Shown here: piece after piece, positions 25,931 through 35,195 of the stretch
How positions within the stretch are numbered: position 1 is the stretch's first letter
Layout of the letters: each line of letters opens with the position of its first letter
DNA from: an uncultured Spirochaetaceae bacterium
GTDB lineage: Bacteria > Spirochaetota > Spirochaetia > Treponematales > Treponemataceae
Length of the DNA: 64,000 bases
Reading direction: 5' to 3'
Assembly: GCA_902789325.1 (NCBI GenBank)
Contig: CADANN010000021.1
Location: forward strand, 85,933-149,932
Position numbers and translations under genes: made by a program
The notes under the pieces: generated by a model
What the model was told of the DNA's origin: nothing
The model's input: the letters and a program-made list of their open reading frames with translations, nothing else
The model's database searches: none

Positions 25931-28900
25931 TCTGGCGGCCCAATGAATATCAATAACAACGGGCTCTTTAAGATACTAGATACAAAAGCTCTTACTTACA
26001 CCTCAAACTTCACTCAAAGCGGTTCAGGAAACACTGTGCTCGGTGGAAGTTTTACCGGTGACGGCAATGCTGATTTCGCAACCAGTGTTCTGCTTTATGG
26101 CTCGGCACAGGCAGATTTTGGAAGTGCAAATAAAAACATCTCATTTGTTAGAAATCTGATAATCAACCGAGATGCAACCGCCAACCTCAACATAAACAGT
26201 AGCCTCAGCATATCTGAAAATCTTGTCTTATATAAAAGTCCGGTTATTGCAAATGCAAATACTTCAGTCGGAAAAGATATTCTGATTCTTGGCACTTCAT
26301 ATTCTGAAAAAGACACTACAACTGGAATCACAAATGAATACGCATACACTACTCCACGTCATTCAGACTGGAGCCAGCCGAATTATACAGAAACTACTTT
26401 ACCGGATGGAAGTGATATTCCAGCAGCGCCAGACTTCAGTGCAACCCTTTCAGTTACATCAGGAAAAACAATTTCTGCTGGTAAGAATTTCTATGCAAAT
26501 GGAACTGAGCTCAATCTGAATGGCACAAACGGACAGTGGTTGCTCAAGCTTCCAGATCTTACACTTCCATCAAACGGTTTTGCAGAAGCCTACCATTCGG
26601 TAGTTTCCGGATGTAAGGTTATCTGCAATGATGGAACTGAAAATGGATCAAAGACTCGTCTCGCTGCACTCGAATGTACAGACGACAGCACTATTGCCGA
26701 AAACTCAAACGTAGAATTCGAAGACTTCAAAATCACTAATGCTTACACTGTCCGTGACAATGCAATCTACGTAGAGTTCAATCAACCAATCCGCTATCAT
26801 CCAACAACTATTAACTCACTGAAATTCCATAACAGCGACGACACAGTTGCTTCAACTACAAACTTCCTTGGTTTCTATTCAGACCCAGATTGCCAGAATG
26901 AAATCACACAAGACATTACTCAGTCTTACTTCTATATAAAAGCAGAACCACAAGACTCTGCTACAACAGGTGCATGGAACACAGATGCCACAGGTAATTA
27001 TAATGGGGCAGCAGATGCTCACAGTTCAGACCGCGATGGTATTCATCATACTTCTTTACCTTGCCTGGATTTCCCACGCTCACTCAAGAATAATGATGGA
27101 ACTCTTATTTCATTCATTATCACTGATATCTGGGGTAAGCGTCTGAACAATTACAGCAAGAGACCTTCCTCAGCATCAATAGAACCTGCCTATGGCTCTA
27201 CAGATTCAACAAATGAAGTTACCGACAAAACAGGCCCTGTACTCTGGTCTGTTCGTACTGGTCAAGAACTCCACACTACTTATAACGCAAGCACTGGTGA
27301 AGGAAGCCAGCACTCTTACGATTCTCATAACTTCCTTGAATTCAGATATTCTGAACCTGTTGAATTCTACGAGGAAGGCACTCTGCAAACTATAACTGAA
27401 AACTTCCAGGTTTCAGACTCACTCGGTGCAATTTATGAAGACATAACAAAAGAACACGATACTCTAACTTTTAAGGGGCTTGCAAAACTCAATGCTCCTT
27501 CAACCTCAAAACTAAAGCTGTATACAGGCACAAACGGCGCAACATCAAAATACATGAATGCCCTATACCGTCCAGACAACTATTCAGTCCGTCTCTCTAT
27601 TGCAGGCTGGACAGATGGTACAGTTTCTGACTATGCCGGTAACACATATAAAAAATGGCCAGGCTATATTGAAGAAGCTTCTCCATTTACAAATGCCACT
27701 GCAATTGCTGTAACAAGCGATAACATTTCTGTAAAAGACCTGAATCAGAATAACCAGATTGAATATGCAGCAGGAAGCAGAAAAGAACCTGTTGTTCTTT
27801 CTGACACTTCAGGAAATCATACAGCAAGCCTGCTTCCAACTTCACCAGACCTATATAGTAAATGGGATCTCTCATCTCCATACTTTACACCTTTGCGATT
27901 CCAATCAAGTGCAGCAGCTGGAAACGATTCAGATAATCCATGGTCTAAAACTAACGAACGTTCGGAAGCTATCGGAAATACAAACGGTACAGGTTCAACC
28001 CTCGATCGAATTGACTTCCACTTCTTTGATAACACACCAATGTTTGATGGAACTGATGAAGCTGAATGGTTTACTGAAGTCGGTTGGTGTTTACCAGGTT
28101 CAATAGGCTCTAGAGAAAATCTTAAAGCAGACTACACCTACGCAGCCGATATTATTGGTGGTGCAAGACAATTCGACGAAACTGCAGCACGACGCACCTC
28201 TGGTGGTATTCGTCTTTCAACAAAGCTTTCTGTTGCACAAGGCTTTAAGTATTCTTCAGAACAAGATGAAACTCCAGACACTCCTTTTGCAACCGGGCTG
28301 GATCAGGTTCACTCTACTGTAGTCTCTCAGCTGTTTACAGGCTCTGCAAAACCTCAGCATCTTGCAAATGATCCGGATGGACTTTATCTTGGTCTTGGAA
28401 TAACAGACACTGCTTTGCCTGTAGAAACAACCTTCTCCTTCTCTTATGATTCTAGTAAGGCATACCTAACAGACCTTGCAGGTAATCGTCTCCGCAATAA
28501 GACTTCAAAAACTATCGATCGAACTCCGCCTTCTTTCGATATTATCTTGAGTCCTGTAAATCAAAATAAGATTTATATTGTATTTGTTAAGCAGATTGTT
28601 ACTTCTCTTGAAGGACTTAGAATCTATAATGAAGATGGCAAAACACCAGAAGAAGTTTATCCAGCAGGAAACCTTCTTTCATTACTCCCAGATTGTTTCC
28701 AGCTGATAAAGATTTCTGAAAATGGATCATATACTCCAGCTGATGAGAATGACATTGCAATTGACTCAGCTGTTCCGGCTCAAATTATTGAAAGATACAG
28801 TGACACTCACTTTACCTGCGTATGTCTCCAGACAACACGTAATATTACATATGAAGATTTGTGTACTTTACACCTGCAATTAAAGAATCATAAAGGCTGG

Positions 28901-29950
28901 CCTGAAGAGTCACAGGATATCTTTACAAGTAATACAAATGCACGTGTAACATTTATTCAAGACAGTTCACATAACTACATGTCTATGTCTTCTGCCCACG
29001 CCCTCTCAGACTTCGCAGTAAATTATGTGAACCCGCTTTATGCCTACTCTTCTGATATTACCGAAGATGAAAATCCTGTTATGAACGGTCTCTATGAAAA
29101 TGGAAGCTGGGCTGTTCACAACTGGAATGCCGATCAGAATAAATACGGAACTCTGCCTGCAGAACACAGTGCTGCAATTGTTGCAGAGACAAACGGAGAA
29201 GAAACAGCAAATCTTCGTGTATACATGTCTTCTTCACCAGATAAAGATTCTGTATCAACACAGTTCAACAAAGACTTTAAGACCTCACTCCGCGTATGGC
29301 TTCCTGATCTTACAGATGGTATTTTCCGTGCTCTCACTGCAAAGAATAACAGCAACTTCAGTTATGTTGACAGTGAGCCTCTTGAAGAAACTACAGACTC
29401 CGTTAGCAATCTGATTTTCAATATTCCATTAGAGATGATAAATACCTGGAAGAGTGGCGATCAGATTTCATTTATGTTTGGTATAACTAACGATAATGGT
29501 ACACCAGTAAAGATTTATAATAATCCATATTACGATATCGAACACGACAAATATGATTTCTCTCATAATATTCCTGTTCCACTCTACGCTCTCCGCATGC
29601 ACGACACAACCGACATCGGTAGCCTCGATCTCTGGTCATTCCGATTAAAAGGAATTACAAGTCAGCGCGGTGGCGTAACAATCCTCAACAACGTCATCAA
29701 CGCAAGCCATGGCGAAAAAACAGTAATCAAAGTTGATGTACCTACAGAAGGAAAACTCAATGTAATTGTTATGACTCTGGATGGAAACATCATAACTTAC
29801 CTTCATAAAGGAAATGCAAAGGCCGGCGAAAACTACTTCACATGGGATGGTAAAAACAGAAACGGAAGTCTCGTTGCACGCGGTATGTACTTTGTCCGCG
29901 TAGTTGGCAGCGACTTTGACGAGACCAGAAAGGTTATGGTTGTAAAATAA
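23402..29950 (+). CDS. Giant surface protein, C-terminal portion (third frame)
   Basis: About 2,180 codons. The frame is open from 23402, where P-A-Q-I-N-N-T-L-I-F joins the middle fragment; the ATG at 23462 is simply the first Met. The repeat region runs to about 26500. Then come several non-repetitive beta domains, including V-R-D-N-A-I-Y-V-E-F-N-Q-P-I, an Ig-like motif found in surface proteins. The last 75 residues form a FlgD-Ig-like domain (L-N-V-I-V-M-T-L-D-G ... F-T-W-D-G-K-N-R-N-G ... G-M-Y-F-V-R-V-V-G), a common C-terminal module of large exported proteins. A PilZ gene begins 24 nt downstream. Confidence 0.8.
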   Translation, partial: PAQINNTLIFTADALTFKTSLKSTTNPASTLTVSNCTDFTNPAAASTVSDINFIFTGTSGKTTNFIPGASEYGNITNDTIKLDFGDNAFNQNQNASFTVNSGTVKIGTGGFNGGNLIVNNGTFEQTGEAIDSVYSLELTDGSLIWDASAVGGSLTINGTVTEGPDRHINYNKKNVQIAEDNTIRGVFWNLTIADGITITNGGSIRIRKNFVINGTYKHNNNETILGLDMTTTPAANDSTEDGIVSNINSTKSNLGKVFINKGASHSQTIASDSADTILQFTDLVISSGTITIPNEKTIQTENLNNVASSIISNAGTISITKNFTDSGSYSGDGLVEFTGSAEQIFTSGLSTYKNIKNTSANPLKINGDLKAENVIIASGKTTTYNGTTEVTSLTISSAAETTFEDSVNITNFFDSEYAGNINLKNSGIIATATEFHTTGVVTIGDNEEDLMTFGNASAKEDFIHTAGSTIITGKLNAKDITLGDTVNAVTKIITGTVNAESLTTGTLEAEGSITTTDLQEYNGTVNLTNELSLKSDNNTITFDSTITGAKVLSADSKNGTSFGGDVGTQTEPLTSLSVTGPATIGCSNIYTSGIQSFSGAVNLTTTPHTLTARTITFDVNSSIDGCADLAMVTTEGTSFDATVGHTSPLASLEISGLTAVNCDEITTNGNQHYKNAVVFDSDSHLTSTSGNLSFDSTVDGNQLITLKVRADASNTITFADTVGAFAIPSLTIEQGGHISFAKTVNVNNFIITKADNTVFSETVNISTFTDNNNAGNITFNNGGTISDTTGTAFLTTGLVTLGDAETDTMNFGTDEQIADLIHIDGDTSITGKLNAATITLAETSGGPMNINNNGLFKILDTKALTYTSNFTQSGSGNTVLGGSFTGDGNADFATSVLLYGSAQADFGSANKNISFVRNLIINRDATANLNINSSLSISENLVLYKSPVIANANTSVGKDILILGTSYSEKDTTTGITNEYAYTTPRHSDWSQPNYTETTLPDGSDIPAAPDFSATLSVTSGKTISAGKNFYANGTELNLNGTNGQWLLKLPDLTLPSNGFAEAYHSVVSGCKVICNDGTENGSKTRLAALECTDDSTIAENSNVEFEDFKITNAYTVRDNAIYVEFNQPIRYHPTTINSLKFHNSDDTVASTTNFLGFYSDPDCQNEITQDITQSYFYIKAEPQDSATTGAWNTDATGNYNGAADAHSSDRDGIHHTSLPCLDFPRSLKNNDGTLISFIITDIWGKRLNNYSKRPSSASIEPAYGSTDSTNEVTDKTGPVLWSVRTGQELHTTYNASTGEGSQHSYDSHNFLEFRYSEPVEFYEEGTLQTITENFQVSDSLGAIYEDITKEHDTLTFKGLAKLNAPSTSKLKLYTGTNGATSKYMNALYRPDNYSVRLSIAGWTDGTVSDYAGNTYKKWPGYIEEASPFTNATAIAVTSDNISVKDLNQNNQIEYAAGSRKEPVVLSDTSGNHTASLLPTSPDLYSKWDLSSPYFTPLRFQSSAAAGNDSDNPWSKTNERSEAIGNTNGTGSTLDRIDFHFFDNTPMFDGTDEAEWFTEVGWCLPGSIGSRENLKADYTYAADIIGGARQFDETAARRTSGGIRLSTKLSVAQGFKYSSEQDETPDTPFATGLDQVHSTVVSQLFTGSAKPQHLANDPDGLYLGLGITDTALPVETTFSFSYDSSKAYLTDLAGNRLRNKTSKTIDRTPPSFDIILSPVNQNKIYIVFVKQIVTSLEGLRIYNEDGKTPEEVYPAGNLLSLLPDCFQLIKISENGSYTPADENDIAIDSAVPAQIIERYSDTHFTCVCLQTTRNITYEDLCTLHLQLKNHKGWPEESQDIFTSNTNARVTFIQDSSHNYMSMSSAHALSDFAVNYVNPLYAYSSDITEDENPVMNGLYENGSWAVHNWNADQNKYGTLPAEHSAAIVAETNGEETANLRVYMSSSPDKDSVSTQFNKDFKTSLRVWLPDLTDGIFRALTAKNNSNFSYVDSEPLEETTDSVSNLIFNIPLEMINTWKSGDQISFMFGITNDNGTPVKIYNNPYYDIEHDKYDFSHNIPVPLYALRMHDTTDIGSLDLWSFRLKGITSQRGGVTILNNVINASHGEKTVIKVDVPTEGKLNVIVMTLDGNIITYLHKGNAKAGENYFTWDGKNRNGSLVARGMYFVRVVGSDFDETRKVMVVK

Positions 29951-29968
29951 GGTTAAAACCCGTATACT
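29940..29968 (+). promoter_or_regulatory. Promoter of PilZ gene, leaderless configuration
   Basis: TTGTAA (29940-29945) overlaps the end of the giant gene, 17-bp spacer, TATACT (29963-29968). The ATG follows 6 nt later and no ribosome-binding site is present. Confidence 0.5.
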
Positions 29969-29974
29969 GTAACA

Positions 29975-30331
29975 ATGGAACAGGAAAACCGCCAGCACAT
30001 ACGTTACGAAGAAATTGGCCGTGTTACCGCGCCAGAACTTTGTGCGCTCCCGGGCATACTCGACGACATCAGTTCAGAAGGATGTAAGGTTCACTATACC
30101 TTCCCTGTCGTAGTTGACCTGGAAACTGAATATGAAATTAAGCTTTCTCCTCTACATGGTGCAAACAGTTCTCCACTAAATTTGATTTGTATTCCACAGT
30201 GGGCAAATGAACATGGCGGAAATACATACATTGGTTTTAAGATTAATTATTCGCCAGATGCTCATCGTCTGGAAGAGTTTATCAAACATCTAGAATCAAT
30301 CTCAAAGGATGATTTTCCTGATATAGTTTAA
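29975..30331 (+). CDS. PilZ-domain protein (c-di-GMP receptor type)
   Basis: A 118-residue single-domain protein. The two c-di-GMP contact motifs are recognisable: R-Q-H-I-R at residues 6-10 (R-x-x-x-R) and D-D-I-S-S-E-G near 30-36 (D/N-x-S-x-x-G). PilZ proteins bind cyclic-di-GMP and relay it to motility or surface functions. It sits between the giant surface protein and an RNA methyltransferase, whose start is 3 nt downstream, so the latter is probably co-transcribed. Confidence 0.8.
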   Translation: MEQENRQHIRYEEIGRVTAPELCALPGILDDISSEGCKVHYTFPVVVDLETEYEIKLSPLHGANSSPLNLICIPQWANEHGGNTYIGFKINYSPDAHRLEEFIKHLESISKDDFPDIV

Positions 30332-30334
30332 TAT

Positions 30335-31279
30335 ATGAACACTAAAAATCTTGCATTTCTTGCATTTCCAGAGATGGTTGAACTTCTGATTTCAGAACTT
30401 GCAGGCCGTTTTGGAATTACCCGTAAACCAGACGAACGCTACGGCGACCTTCTCTATTATGAAAATCTTGAGCTCCCTGCAATGCCATATTGGGCACGCA
30501 CAGTTATGCTTGACCCTGTATACATCAAATTTGATTCTATTGGCGAAGCAGCTGGCGAACTCAAAAAAATCCAGCGAAACTGGGCTCCATATCAGTACAC
30601 CTGCTTTCGACGTGCAAATCTGATTCAGGAAAAACTTCCTTATATCAACCTCAAGGACCGCTCTTTTCCGGTAAAAATTCCGGATTCTCCTATGGGTCTT
30701 TATACTTTGATTGATGAACACACAATGCTTGCAAGCAGCAAAACTACAAGCACCCTTCCAGCTGGAACCCTGCATTTTATAGAAGATCACGAAAACCCAC
30801 CTAGCCGTGCATACCTGAAAATTCAGGAATCACTCACAATGGCAAACCTTTTGAATGGAACAGAACTCCCTCATGAAGGTCAAAAATGCTTTGAAGCAGG
30901 TGCCTGCCCTGGCGGATGGACCTGGGTACTCGTAGGACTCGGTGCTAAAGTTCACGCTGTAGATCGCGCTCCCCTGGCTGATTCACTTATGAATAATCCG
31001 CTTGTGACATTTCAGGCACATGATGCATTTACCCTTAAGCCTGAAGAACTCGGCCCTGTAGACTGGGTATTTTCTGATGTAATCTGCTATCCGGAACGCC
31101 TTTTTGAATGGATTAACAAGTGGCTTGAGTATAAACCAGACCTTAACATGATTTGTACAATCAAAATGCAGGGTGAAATTAACTGGCCGCTTATTCAGCA
31201 GTTTGCAGACATTCCAGGAAGCCGAATTGTGCATTTAAATTACAATAAACACGAATTGACATGGATTCATACTCACTAA
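30335..31279 (+). CDS. RlmM/FtsJ-like SAM-dependent RNA methyltransferase
   Basis: A 314-residue protein. The C-terminal half has a Rossmann fold with C-F-E-A-G-A-C-P-G-G-W-T-W-V (SAM site, about residues 186-199), V-H-A-V-D-R-A-P and V-F-S-D-V-I-C-Y-P-E-R, matching the RlmM class that 2'-O-methylates a cytidine of 23S rRNA. The N-terminal half corresponds to the THUMP-like part. It lacks its own ribosome-binding site and depends on the PilZ message. Confidence 0.75.
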   Translation: MNTKNLAFLAFPEMVELLISELAGRFGITRKPDERYGDLLYYENLELPAMPYWARTVMLDPVYIKFDSIGEAAGELKKIQRNWAPYQYTCFRRANLIQEKLPYINLKDRSFPVKIPDSPMGLYTLIDEHTMLASSKTTSTLPAGTLHFIEDHENPPSRAYLKIQESLTMANLLNGTELPHEGQKCFEAGACPGGWTWVLVGLGAKVHAVDRAPLADSLMNNPLVTFQAHDAFTLKPEELGPVDWVFSDVICYPERLFEWINKWLEYKPDLNMICTIKMQGEINWPLIQQFADIPGSRIVHLNYNKHELTWIHTH

Positions 31280-31381
31280 AATAACATAAAGTTAATTAAC
31301 TTTAACTCTTGCGTTTTGGGCTATTATCCGATATATTATATAGGTAAAGCATTTGATAGCTCAGCTATCGAGGAGAGAAAC

Positions 31382-31561
31382 ATGCCAACATTACTCAAAC
31401 AGAAAGAAGCTTATTATTCAGCCGTCGACAACACAAATTATCCACCAAGTATGAAAAAATACATCAAGAATCTTATTTCCAACTGTGGATCACCAGAAGA
31501 GATTTTCCAGCTCACACTGTTCTATCTCTACAACTGCAACTGCGCAAGTGAGACAGCTTAG
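31382..31561 (+). CDS. Small hypothetical protein, 59 residues
   Basis: A short open frame with a good GAGGAG ribosome-binding site 7 nt before the ATG at 31382. It is helical with two Cys (S-N-C-G and C-N-C-A). An in-frame TTG at 31316 is less likely. I do not recognise the family. The lipoprotein frame overlaps its end, suggesting translational coupling. Confidence 0.55.
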   Translation: MPTLLKQKEAYYSAVDNTNYPPSMKKYIKNLISNCGSPEEIFQLTLFYLYNCNCASETA

Positions 31562-32450
31562 TCATTGTATAAAGAATTTTACATTTAAACTTTTATTTCT
31601 CTTAGCACTAACGCTCGTATTCAATTCCTGCGTTAGTCATCCTTATATAGAACCAGAACAGGAACTGGTTTTATTCCCCGAAGAATTATATATTCCACAA
31701 ACATTTGAATGGAAAGAACTTGATTCAGATCATGATATTGAATATCTTGATTTTGAAAATAAAACATTTCCAATAATTTACCATGCGGTAAAAATCAATC
31801 TTCAGGATCCTGATTTACAAATTGAAGCCTTTCCAGGCACCCCCGACATCCCTACCCTATTTAAGAGTGAACGCACACTGGAATTCGCCCGTAAAACCGA
31901 CTGTACAGTAGCAATAAATGCCTCTCCATTCTGTGGAAAAAGCGGAAAATGGGATTTAGCAGCAAAGCTTGGTTCTACACGCCAGATAGTTGGCACTCAC
32001 ATTATCAACAGAGTAGAATTTTCTCCACCAAATCAAAGATATGCGGCCCTATCCTTTACTAAAAACGAAACAGGCTGGAACGCAAAAGTTATCCGTTCGC
32101 AGACAGAAGAAACTCTTAATAACTGTGATTTTGCATTTGGTGGCTTTTACGTGATTCTGGAAAATGGAATTGAACAGACCTTCCGCGCTGCAAATCATGA
32201 TTCAAGAACAGCAGCCGGACTTTCAGAAGATGGAAAATACCTTTTTATACTCGTTGCCGAAGGCGAATTTCCACACCAAAGCAAGGGACTTTCATTCCAG
32301 CAATGTGCAAAAATCTTCAAAAAAATGGGCTGCTCCAACGCACTCGAATTTGACGGTGGCGGCTCAGCCCAGCTTTGTTTAAACGGAAAAAGTGTTTTAT
32401 CTTATCCGAATCTGCGCTATCAGGCAAACAGCTTCGGATTCAGATATTAG
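31548..32450 (+). CDS. Lipoprotein with phosphodiester glycosidase (NAGPA) domain
   Basis: With the GTG at 31548 the protein is 300 residues and starts with a signal peptide ending in the lipobox V-F-N-S-C. Longer frames upstream have no hydrophobic start. The rest matches the NAGPA/DUF2233 fold: H-A-V-K-I-N-L strand, A-I-N-A-S-P-F, R-T-A-A-G-L-S and E-F-D-G-G-G-S-A-Q-L near the C-terminus, all expected. The family includes the enzyme that uncovers mannose-6-phosphate and bacterial proteins linked to cell-wall polysaccharide. It overlaps the small upstream gene by 14 nt; the start codon has no strong ribosome-binding site. Confidence 0.75.
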   Translation: MRQLSHCIKNFTFKLLFLLALTLVFNSCVSHPYIEPEQELVLFPEELYIPQTFEWKELDSDHDIEYLDFENKTFPIIYHAVKINLQDPDLQIEAFPGTPDIPTLFKSERTLEFARKTDCTVAINASPFCGKSGKWDLAAKLGSTRQIVGTHIINRVEFSPPNQRYAALSFTKNETGWNAKVIRSQTEETLNNCDFAFGGFYVILENGIEQTFRAANHDSRTAAGLSEDGKYLFILVAEGEFPHQSKGLSFQQCAKIFKKMGCSNALEFDGGGSAQLCLNGKSVLSYPNLRYQANSFGFRY

Positions 32451-32460
32451 ATTCAAATAA

Positions 32461-33990
32461 TTACAACGAACTATATGGTATAAGCGAACCACCATGCGCA
32501 TAAATCATAATTGTAAACAAAGAAGTAATTATTGAAAGAATTGTCGTAATTACAGGTGCATACTGATTAAAATAGAACAGGAAAGAATTAGTTTTTGCTG
32601 TAATTGTTGTTTCTGGTAAAATGATATCAGTTTTAGAAAGTTTTTTTCCATCAACAGTTTTGATTTTAACAGATTCACGAGCATTCTCAGTAGTTTTAAA
32701 TCCACCTGCAAGACCTATATAATACTCATAAGTTTTATTTGGAAGATATGGGTAACGTCCAGGATTATATACACTTCCTGCAACAGACACAAAGAACTGA
32801 ATAAATGGTATCTGGAGAACATCATTTGGTTCAACAAGAATATCACAATAATAATCAGGATCATAAAGAATTTTAGAAATATCAATTGGAATAATCTGAT
32901 TGCCACGCTCAATGTAAGCATTTTTAATATCACTTACAGGTGAAACAAACCAGTTTTTTCTTCGTCTAAGGAATGAGCCATAATTTTCATCAAGATTAAA
33001 TGAAACAGTAACCTTTGTAGAACCTTCTGCAAGGACAAAATCTGCATCTCCTGTATGCTGAGAAGATGACTGCATAACAGCTCCCTCCATAAACATAACA
33101 GGCATACGGTCGCTAAGAGTATCAACATAGATAGAATCATAATTTTTAAGTTCATAATCCTTATCCATATTTTCAAGATTCAAGAATATTTTCTGGCCGG
33201 TTTTATCTTTTGCATCAACAATTCGTGTAATTTCAACACGGGACAAATCAGCCTGTTCCTTAAAGCCGTCACCATAATACTCTATAAGCTGAATAAGATT
33301 TTCCCCATCCTTAAGTTCATAACTACCGCCACGCTTTACAGCACCACTAATGCTTACTTTGCGGTCAAATTTATTGATTGTAATTACATCACCCGGTCTA
33401 AGATATGGGTTCTGCGACATATCACCAAAACGGAATGCCTTATACAAGTCATAATTCTTTACAGTACCTGCAGAAGAAGTTACGGTAATATTTCTTTGAG
33501 AAGAATATGCTGTAAGATGACTTCCCAAAACAGTACTTAAGCGGGTCAGCGCCCAGGCAGAATATTCATAAGTTGAAGTAACTTCACCCTTTACAATAAC
33601 ACTAAAAACTGCTGGAGTAACCAGAGAAAACTGAACACCACTCATCGGATAGTTCTTAGAAACAATTTCTTCTACCTGTTTTTTTAAGGTAAGAAAAGTT
33701 TTTCCTGAACCATCAAGAACTGCAAGGTTTGCAACACGAATCTTATAGGTTGCATCAACTACGATTTTATACTCAAGGGTGTTTGAACCAACTACAAAAG
33801 CAAGTCCATAGATATCACCAGGTGTTACACGATAATCTGGATTAGAAATTGCAATCTGACCTCTACCTGCTTCATCTGATGTTGAAGTTTTTGCAACTGC
33901 TTCAATATTAGCCGCTCCTGATGGATTATCTGCAAACAGTAATGCAGAGATAAGAAGTAAACTAGCTGCAATAAGTATAATCTTTTTCAT
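32461..33990 (-). CDS. Polysaccharide export protein (Wza/SLBB type)
   Basis: A 509-residue exported protein: signal peptide at residues 1-20 (I-L-I-A-A-S-L-L-L-I-S-A-L-L-F-A), the polysaccharide export domain with Y-R-V-T-P-G-D-I-Y-G at about 53, then two or three SLBB modules (V-S-I-S-G-A-V-K-R-G-G-S-Y-E-L; V-A-G-S-V-Y-N-P-G-R-Y-P). A hydrophobic stretch near the C-terminus could span a membrane. Such proteins form the outer-membrane channel for capsular or exopolysaccharide. It lies 18 nt downstream of a Wzz-like partner on the same strand. Confidence 0.85.
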   Translation of the reverse strand: MKKIILIAASLLLISALLFADNPSGAANIEAVAKTSTSDEAGRGQIAISNPDYRVTPGDIYGLAFVVGSNTLEYKIVVDATYKIRVANLAVLDGSGKTFLTLKKQVEEIVSKNYPMSGVQFSLVTPAVFSVIVKGEVTSTYEYSAWALTRLSTVLGSHLTAYSSQRNITVTSSAGTVKNYDLYKAFRFGDMSQNPYLRPGDVITINKFDRKVSISGAVKRGGSYELKDGENLIQLIEYYGDGFKEQADLSRVEITRIVDAKDKTGQKIFLNLENMDKDYELKNYDSIYVDTLSDRMPVMFMEGAVMQSSSQHTGDADFVLAEGSTKVTVSFNLDENYGSFLRRRKNWFVSPVSDIKNAYIERGNQIIPIDISKILYDPDYYCDILVEPNDVLQIPFIQFFVSVAGSVYNPGRYPYLPNKTYEYYIGLAGGFKTTENARESVKIKTVDGKKLSKTDIILPETTITAKTNSFLFYFNQYAPVITTILSIITSLFTIMIYAHGGSLIPYSSL

Positions 33991-34008
33991 AAAAACTATT
34001 TCCTTTTA

Positions 34009-35034
34009 CTATTTTTTCTTTGTAGCCGTAAGCTTACTCATTGCTTCCGAATCGTTTTTAATATTTTCAACTGCATTCAAAGCAAATGCCAGGAATACAG
34101 AAAGGAAGAATGCTGCAAAAGTAATGATAATACAAAGCTTTCCACGGCTTGGACCAGATTTTTTGTCTGGAACTTCCGCATACTCAAGAATCTGGAATAC
34201 AGGCTGCTCACTTGCCATTGTAACCTTAAGAGATTCATACTGCGCCTTAAGCTGAGCATAAATCTGTTCCTGAACATTGAGCTCCATTTTAAGAAGAGTT
34301 GAATCAAGCATGATTGATGGAGCTGCATTTGGATTATAAACATTAGATACAGAACCTTCGAGAGTCTGAATCTGTTTCTGAAGACTCAAAATATTGTCAT
34401 AAGAATTCTGAATGTTTTCTTTAAGATTTGCTTCAGAAAGTTTATTTTGGTCAATTCCCAGGTCCAGAAAACGCTGCTCAAGTAAATCAACAACGTAGTT
34501 TACAACTTCCTGCGCAAATTTCGGATCAATATCTGTAAAGCTTACGCTGAAAACACCAGTATCGTCATCATAATTAGATGAAAGTTTTTTCTTAAGAGCT
34601 TCACGGCTGGAAGCGCGCGGAGATTTTTCGATTTTATATCGAGTAATAAGATCAAACTTATCTACAACTGCATCCTGAATTGTATTACTGTTTACAAGAT
34701 ATCCGGCTAAAGCGCTGTTTGAAGAACCACCACTTACATTTACACCAGCAAGATTTGCAAGACTTCCAAGTCCACTTGAACTAAGCATAGAAGAAAGGCC
34801 GCCAGATGAAGAATCATTATTTATAAGCATCTGAGCTTTTGGTGTATATTCATTTGGTAAAAACGATTTTTCTGGAGGAAGCTTAAGTGATAAAATTGAA
34901 ATTACAACTGCAAAAATCATTGCTGCAACACAAATTCCAATTATCATCCATTTACGGCGCAAAAGCACTGCAAGTAAATCTATAAGACTGATTTCATCAT
35001 CTTCTTTTTTAACTGTAACTGAATTTTCGTCCAT
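34009..35034 (-). CDS. Wzz-type polysaccharide chain-length determinant
   Basis: A 341-residue inner-membrane protein with a transmembrane helix at about 32-53, a long periplasmic part with coiled coil (about 200-290), and a second helix near 305-327 following the P-x-x-P-x-x-x-x-G-P motif (V-P-D-K-K-S-G-P-S-R). This is the polysaccharide co-polymerase topology; no kinase motif follows. An insertion of Ser/Gly (S-S-S-G-G-L-S-S-M-L) at 75-90 is typical of spirochaete and Bacteroides versions. It controls chain length and works with the export protein downstream. Confidence 0.85.
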   Translation of the reverse strand: MDENSVTVKKEDDEISLIDLLAVLLRRKWMIIGICVAAMIFAVVISILSLKLPPEKSFLPNEYTPKAQMLINNDSSSGGLSSMLSSSGLGSLANLAGVNVSGGSSNSALAGYLVNSNTIQDAVVDKFDLITRYKIEKSPRASSREALKKKLSSNYDDDTGVFSVSFTDIDPKFAQEVVNYVVDLLEQRFLDLGIDQNKLSEANLKENIQNSYDNILSLQKQIQTLEGSVSNVYNPNAAPSIMLDSTLLKMELNVQEQIYAQLKAQYESLKVTMASEQPVFQILEYAEVPDKKSGPSRGKLCIIITFAAFFLSVFLAFALNAVENIKNDSEAMSKLTATKKK

Positions 35035-35161
35035 TGGAAAAACTCCATTTTACAAATTATATCTATACAATTATACAATAAAATGGGCTTTAGTTTAAGC
35101 CTTTTACAGAAAAATCTTTTGGGCAAAAAAAATCCCGCCCTTGCGAGCGGGAAATGTACAG

Positions 35162-35184
35162 ATTGTCGGGTCAAGCCCGACAAT
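35162..35184. repeat. Dispersed palindrome, CGGGTCAAGCCCG type
   Basis: ATTGTCGGG and CCCGACAAT form a 9-bp perfect inverted repeat with loop TCAAG, between wzz-like and pckG. The same CGGGTCAAGCCCG core occurs at 37338-37360 and 60496-60508. It has a short A-rich stretch on one side only. Confidence 0.75.
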
Positions 35185-35195
35185 GACAAGTTATG

